This document shows positions 30,747-33,602 of a DNA stretch of 33,602 nucleotides, piece by piece. Source of the stretch: an uncultured Oscillospiraceae bacterium (GTDB lineage Bacteria; Bacillota; Clostridia; Oscillospirales; Oscillospiraceae); NCBI GenBank assembly GCA_947626315.1, contig CANQRQ010000025.1:1-33602 (forward strand), written 5' to 3'. The position numbers and the translations under genes were made by a program. The notes beneath the pieces are model-generated. The model was given only the letters and a program-made list of their open reading frames with translations. It was not told the origin of the DNA and made no database searches. Positions within the stretch are counted from its first letter, which is position 1; each line of letters starts with the position of its first letter.

Positions 30747-31508
30747 TCAGGCGGCCTTTTTCCCGTACCGGACCAGCGACGCCGCCAGGGGCAGGAGAAA
30801 GAGGACGGCCGCGGCGGGCAGGAAGGGGAACAGGGGAAAGGGTTCAATGTTGCCCGCCGCCGTGAACGCATGCAGGGAGCGGGACACCAGGTAGCCGCTG
30901 TAGCAGGGGGGATAGAGGAACCACAGGGGCGTGGCAGCGGCCAGCACGCCGGGGATCACCAGCAGCAGGTTCAGCCCCACGGAGAACAGCGTCCTCTCCA
31001 GGCAGACGGTGACGGCCCACATCCCCGCCAGGCAGGGGAGCATGGTGCCGAAAAGGCCGGCGCAGCAGCGGAGCAGGTAGAGAAGCGGCAGGCTCTCTGT
31101 CACGCCCGCGGACCGGACCGCGACAGCGCCGGCCAGGGCGAAGGCGGCCAGAAAGACCGCCAGCTCCAGCAGCAGAAAGAGCAGCAGCACGCAGAATTTC
31201 GCCAGGGAGAGGGCGGCGGGGCTCACCGGCAGGGTCAACATCTTTGTCAGCCCCTTGTGCCCCGTCTCCAGGCCCTCCAGCGCCGCGCAGACCACCAGCA
31301 GGGAGAGGGGCAGCAGATAGTAGGCGTAGACCAGGGCGCTCTGGATGAACATGGCGGCCCAGGCGTTGGTGTAGTCCGGGTTCAGATAGCGGCTCAGATT
31401 CGCCACCCCGGTGGACACCACCAGCAGCGGCGCGATCAGGAGCAGGGGGAGAAGCCGGGCGCGCCGGAGCTTTTTCCCCTCCATAAGAAGCAGCTGTGAA
31501 AAACGCAT
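30747..31508 (-). CDS. LanG-type ABC permease
   Basis: A 253-residue ABC-2 type permease with about six membrane segments (for example LLPLLLIAPLLVVSTGVA, ALVYAYYLLPLSLLVVCAAL, FCVLLLFLLLELAVFLAAFALAG in parts, VGLNLLLVIPGVLAAATPLWFL). The start MRFSQLLLMEGKKLRRAR and the GLETGHKGLTKMLTLPVS segment match permeases of lantibiotic-immunity (MutG/SpaG) exporters, where two different permeases pair with one ATPase. AAGGAGGT is at an ideal distance from ATG 31508. It is separated from its partner genes by the 378-bp inverted-repeat element, so it may depend on transcription through that element. Confidence 0.82.
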   Translation of the reverse strand: MRFSQLLLMEGKKLRRARLLPLLLIAPLLVVSTGVANLSRYLNPDYTNAWAAMFIQSALVYAYYLLPLSLLVVCAALEGLETGHKGLTKMLTLPVSPAALSLAKFCVLLLFLLLELAVFLAAFALAGAVAVRSAGVTESLPLLYLLRCCAGLFGTMLPCLAGMWAVTVCLERTLFSVGLNLLLVIPGVLAAATPLWFLYPPCYSGYLVSRSLHAFTAAGNIEPFPLFPFLPAAAVLFLLPLAASLVRYGKKAA

Positions 31509-31530
31509 TTTTCGTACCTCCTTAAATCTT

Positions 31531-31908
31531 AGGCGACGGAAGTCGAACCCAAGTTCGCTTCACAGGGGCTCTTTCCGGCGCTTTTTGATTTGTCGTCCTT
31601 GACTTGCGACAGCAAGCCTTCGTCCTCCGCACCTCGTCGGCAGAAGCTCCGAATCGTTCGCTTCCCGCTAAAGCGGAAAGCTCATTCTCTCCGCTCTGCC
31701 TCCTCTCCCATGAAAGTCCAAGGGCTTTCATGGGGCCCAGAACTCGGAAATATCTCCCTGTGAAGTGCGGAGCAGTTTCTGGCGAGCAGATTTTTTCTCA
31801 GGCTAGGAAAAGCCCGCAGGAAATACTTTGTGTATTTTCAAGGGCTTTGACGCCGCATGAGGGAAAATCTGCCGTCAGAAACCGACTCGGGTTCGACTTC
31901 CGTCGCCT
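31531..31908. mobile_element. 378-bp structured inverted-repeat element (MITE-like)
   Basis: The ends are 20-bp perfect inverted repeats: AGGCGACGGAAGTCGAACCC at 31531-31550 and its complement at 31889-31908. It fits exactly between the stop of the upstream permease gene (31909) and the binding site of the downstream one, as an insertion would. Inside, a long hairpin spans 31775-31882 (GTTTCTG/CAGAAAC, GCAGATTTT/AAAATCTGC, AAAGCCC/GGGCTTT, AAATAC/GTATTT). Others are CCCATGAAAG with CTTTCATGGG (31707-31716 with 31725-31734), CCGCT/AGCGG (31665-31676) and CTTGC/GCAAG (31603-31616). It is less GC-rich than its flanks and encodes no believable protein. The outer ends read like a tRNA T-arm and acceptor strand (GGGTTCGACT, then GTCGCC). 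No clear target duplication is seen. Confidence 0.75.
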
Positions 31909-32637
31909 TTACAGGACGCAGGGCCGCTTTTCCGCCAGGTACAGCCCGGCGGCCAGAAACAGCAGGCACTCCGCTGCGGCCAGAGCGGCGCTTGGCCCGT
32001 CCGGCTGGGCGCTCAGGGCCGCGGCGGGCCGGAGCATGAGCACGAAGGGGTGCAGCAGTAAGGCCGGGCTGCCGTAGGGGACTAGGGCCATGCCGCTGAG
32101 AAAGCCCGCCACGCCGGTCCCCAGAGGGACCCACAGGTTTTCATAGCGGGAGGCTGTCAGCAGCATGAAGGAGAGGACGGGCAGGGCGCTGACATAGGCA
32201 TAGAGGGCGAAGCGGACCAGCGCCCCGGTCCGAAAGCTCCCCGGCGGCAAGGCGCCTAGCCCGATCCCCGCCAGGGCCAGGGCCTGGAGGAGGAGCGCGG
32301 CGAAGAGCGACGCCGCCAGGAGCAGGAATTTGCACAGCAGCGGGCCGGAGGGCCGCAGCGGCAGCAGATACAGCTTGCGGAGGGCGCCGCCTTTGAATTC
32401 CAGGGCGAAGCTCAGGCAGGCCGCCGCCACGATCCCGAACAGGTTCAGGACCAGGAGCATGCCGTACAGCTGGGTCAGCAGCGTGTCCGTCGGGTCCCCG
32501 GAGAGCGCCAGCAGCGCCTCCCGCCGCAGAAGGAAGTTCAGCAGGGCGTAAGCGGCCCCCAGCAGCCCCAGCCCCGGCAGGAGCAGGGGCAGGCCGGTCC
32601 GCCGGGCCTTTTTCAGCTCCAGAAGCAGCCCTTTCAT
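31909..32637 (-). CDS. LanE-type ABC permease
   Basis: A 242-residue ABC-2 type permease with about six membrane segments (for example LLLPGLGLLGAAYALLNFLL, LVLNLFGIVAAACLSFAL, LLLAASLFAALLLQALALAG). The start MKGLLLELKKARRTGLPL and the FEFKGGALRKLYLLPLRP-like segment (ALEFKGGALRKLYLLP here) fit the MutE/EpiE group of lantibiotic-immunity permeases. ATG 32637 overlaps the stop of the ATPase gene by 4 bases. The stop TAA lies right at the edge of the inverted-repeat element. Confidence 0.82.
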   Translation of the reverse strand: MKGLLLELKKARRTGLPLLLPGLGLLGAAYALLNFLLRREALLALSGDPTDTLLTQLYGMLLVLNLFGIVAAACLSFALEFKGGALRKLYLLPLRPSGPLLCKFLLLAASLFAALLLQALALAGIGLGALPPGSFRTGALVRFALYAYVSALPVLSFMLLTASRYENLWVPLGTGVAGFLSGMALVPYGSPALLLHPFVLMLRPAAALSAQPDGPSAALAAAECLLFLAAGLYLAEKRPCVL

Positions 32638-33398
32638 CGCCCGGCCCGCCCCCTTCCGGCGGCGTTGTCCCGCTCCACCAGGGAGAGGAACAGGTCCTCC
32701 AGCCGGTCCGCGGCAAAGCCGGCGCGGAGAGCCTCCTGCCGCAGCTGGGGGAGGCTGCCCTCAAAGAGCAGCCGGCCCCGGTTGAGAATGCCCATCCGGT
32801 CGGCCATCAGTTCCACCTCCGAGAGCAGGTGGGAGGAGAGCAGCACCGTGCAGCCGGTCTGCCCGGGCAGGGCCTTGATCAGCTCCCGGATCTCATGGAT
32901 GCCCGCCGGGTCCAGCCCGTTGGTGGGCTCGTCCAGGATCAGCAGAGGCGGCCTGCCCAGCAGCGCCCCGGCCAGGCCCAGCCGCTGCTTCATGCCCAGG
33001 GAGTACTTCCGGGCCAGCCGGTCCCCGTAGGGGCCCAGGCCCACCAGCTCCAGGGCCTCCTCCACGGCGCTCCCGGGCAGGTCCAGAGCCCGCCGGAACA
33101 GGTCCAGATTCTCCCGGCCGGTGAGGTTCGGATAATAGGCCGGGGCCTCGATGAAAGCGCCCACCTCCCGCAAAATGGCCAGGCGGTCCTTAGGGAAGCG
33201 CTTTCCGTCCACGGTGAAGCTGCCGGAGCTTGGGGCGGTCAGGCCCAGGAGGAGCTTCAGCGTGGTGGATTTGCCCGCTCCGTTGGGGCCCAGGAGGCCG
33301 TAGACGCCGCCCCGGGGGACATGCAGGGAGAGCCGGTCCACGGCGGTGAAGTCCTTGTACTTTTTCGTCAGGTTTTCTGTGATGATGATATCGTCCAC
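32634..33398 (-). CDS. LanF-type ABC transporter ATPase
   Basis: A 254-residue ATPase. Walker A GPNGAGKST at 37-45, signature YSLGMKQRLGLAGAL, Walker B LLILDEPTNGLDP, switch histidine in SSHLLSE. The Q-loop position reads VGAFIEAPAYY, with glutamate where most ABC proteins have glutamine; this E-loop is known as a mark of LanF proteins, which with LanE and LanG expel lantibiotics from the membrane. No lantibiotic structural or modification gene is in the window, so a general antimicrobial-peptide defence role is more likely than self-immunity. Start is GTG 33398 with AAGGAG 8-9 bases ahead. Confidence 0.88.
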   Translation of the reverse strand: MDDIIITENLTKKYKDFTAVDRLSLHVPRGGVYGLLGPNGAGKSTTLKLLLGLTAPSSGSFTVDGKRFPKDRLAILREVGAFIEAPAYYPNLTGRENLDLFRRALDLPGSAVEEALELVGLGPYGDRLARKYSLGMKQRLGLAGALLGRPPLLILDEPTNGLDPAGIHEIRELIKALPGQTGCTVLLSSHLLSEVELMADRMGILNRGRLLFEGSLPQLRQEALRAGFAADRLEDLFLSLVERDNAAGRGRAGR

Positions 33399-33422
33399 AG
33401 GACCATCTCCTTTCTGCCCTCC

Positions 33423-33476
33423 ATTATGACAGCTCCCCCTGACAAAGACTTTCTCCCCGGCTTACTTTTTCCTTAC
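33423..33476 (-). promoter_or_regulatory. Possible activator-dependent promoter of the LanFEG operon
   Basis: On the minus strand CATAAT (33423-33428) could be the -10, with no good -35 at 17 bases. Upstream of the -35 position lies a direct repeat, GTAAG at 33472-33476 and 33461-33465, 11 bases apart start to start. An 11-base period is typical of OmpR-family regulator sites, as at lantibiotic promoters. Weak evidence by itself. Confidence 0.35.
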
Positions 33477-33492
33477 ATTTGCCCCGGCGGCG

Positions 33493-33521
33493 TTTCCAAA
33501 CCGGCGGGGACGTGTTAGAAT
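33493..33521 (+). promoter_or_regulatory. Promoter reading out of the window
   Basis: TTTCCA (33493-33498), 17 bases, TAGAAT (33516-33521) with TG two bases ahead. It should drive a plus-strand gene that begins at or beyond the window edge. A 7-codon frame (33558-33581, MKKGSEK) follows GAGG but its spacing is poor. Confidence 0.5.
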
Positions 33522-33602
33522 ACAGAAAAAGTCTGCAAATAAAAAGTCAAGAGGAAAATGAAAAAAGGCAGCGAAAAATAACGGCGGAAAAATAGGCATG
33601 AC

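Noticed and set aside
31522-31731. A 69-residue minus-strand frame ending in TWVRLPSP
   Set aside because: It lies wholly in the structured inverted-repeat element; its C-terminus is the translation of the tRNA-like terminal repeat.
31881-31908. tRNA gene 3' end
   Set aside because: The T-arm and acceptor-like strand are present, but no D-arm, anticodon arm or matching 5' half precedes them, and the same sequence occurs inverted at the other end of the element.

Overview
This is a GC-rich (roughly two-thirds G+C by eye), gene-dense bacterial chromosome segment with 36 supported protein genes and no rRNA or tRNA gene. Spore genes (spoIID and both dipicolinate synthase subunits), strong AGGAGG-type ribosome binding sites, GTG and TTG starts, a Firmicute-type thymidylate synthase and small Clostridia families (CD1247-like, DUF951, DUF4236) point to a spore-forming, high-GC Clostridia member, most likely an Oscillospiraceae-type gut anaerobe. 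That placement is inference; no marker gene here fixes the genus.

Layout. 1-365 is a gene-free, A+T-richer stretch with tandem repeats and hairpins. 366-7356 (minus) is one long operon: trkA, trkH, ktrB, ktrA (two potassium uptake systems in series), then a C-terminally short MocR-type regulator and a threonine aldolase-family enzyme. 7551-8761 holds a DUF2461 gene, a 70-residue orphan and an unannotated 42-residue membrane peptide, each with its own promoter. 8806-11597 (minus) is a pair of overlapping FAD oxidoreductases. 11811-14649 (plus), behind a perfect consensus promoter, is a VTC-type polyphosphate polymerase domain protein, a DUF4956 membrane protein and a Cthe_2159-type beta-helix lipoprotein. 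14696-17349 (minus) is GIY-YIG protein, DUF951, rarA and a membrane protein. 17467-21409 mixes spoIID and dpaA-dpaB (plus) with thyA-folA (minus). 21452-24241 (minus) has a VanY-like lipoprotein, a membrane-anchored XRE regulator and a CD1247-like zinc-ribbon protein. 24605-28849 (minus) is comEA-like, response regulator, histidine kinase, Xaa-Pro peptidase and efp. 28987-30393 is a D,D-carboxypeptidase. 30475-33398 (minus) is a DUF4236 protein and a LanFEG-type ABC transporter.

Most of this is housekeeping. The parts that stand out are: (a) the VTC/DUF4956/beta-helix lipoprotein operon, a plausible polyphosphate-linked envelope system whose biology is poorly described; (b) a 378-bp element with 20-bp terminal inverted repeats resembling tRNA 3' ends and extensive internal complementarity, sitting exactly between the two permease genes of the LanFEG operon; (c) a second multi-hairpin intergenic element next to efp; (d) enzymes that appear to lack expected parts (MocR C-terminus, VanY catalytic glutamate). 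Long open frames antisense to many genes are a product of the GC-rich codon usage and were not annotated.
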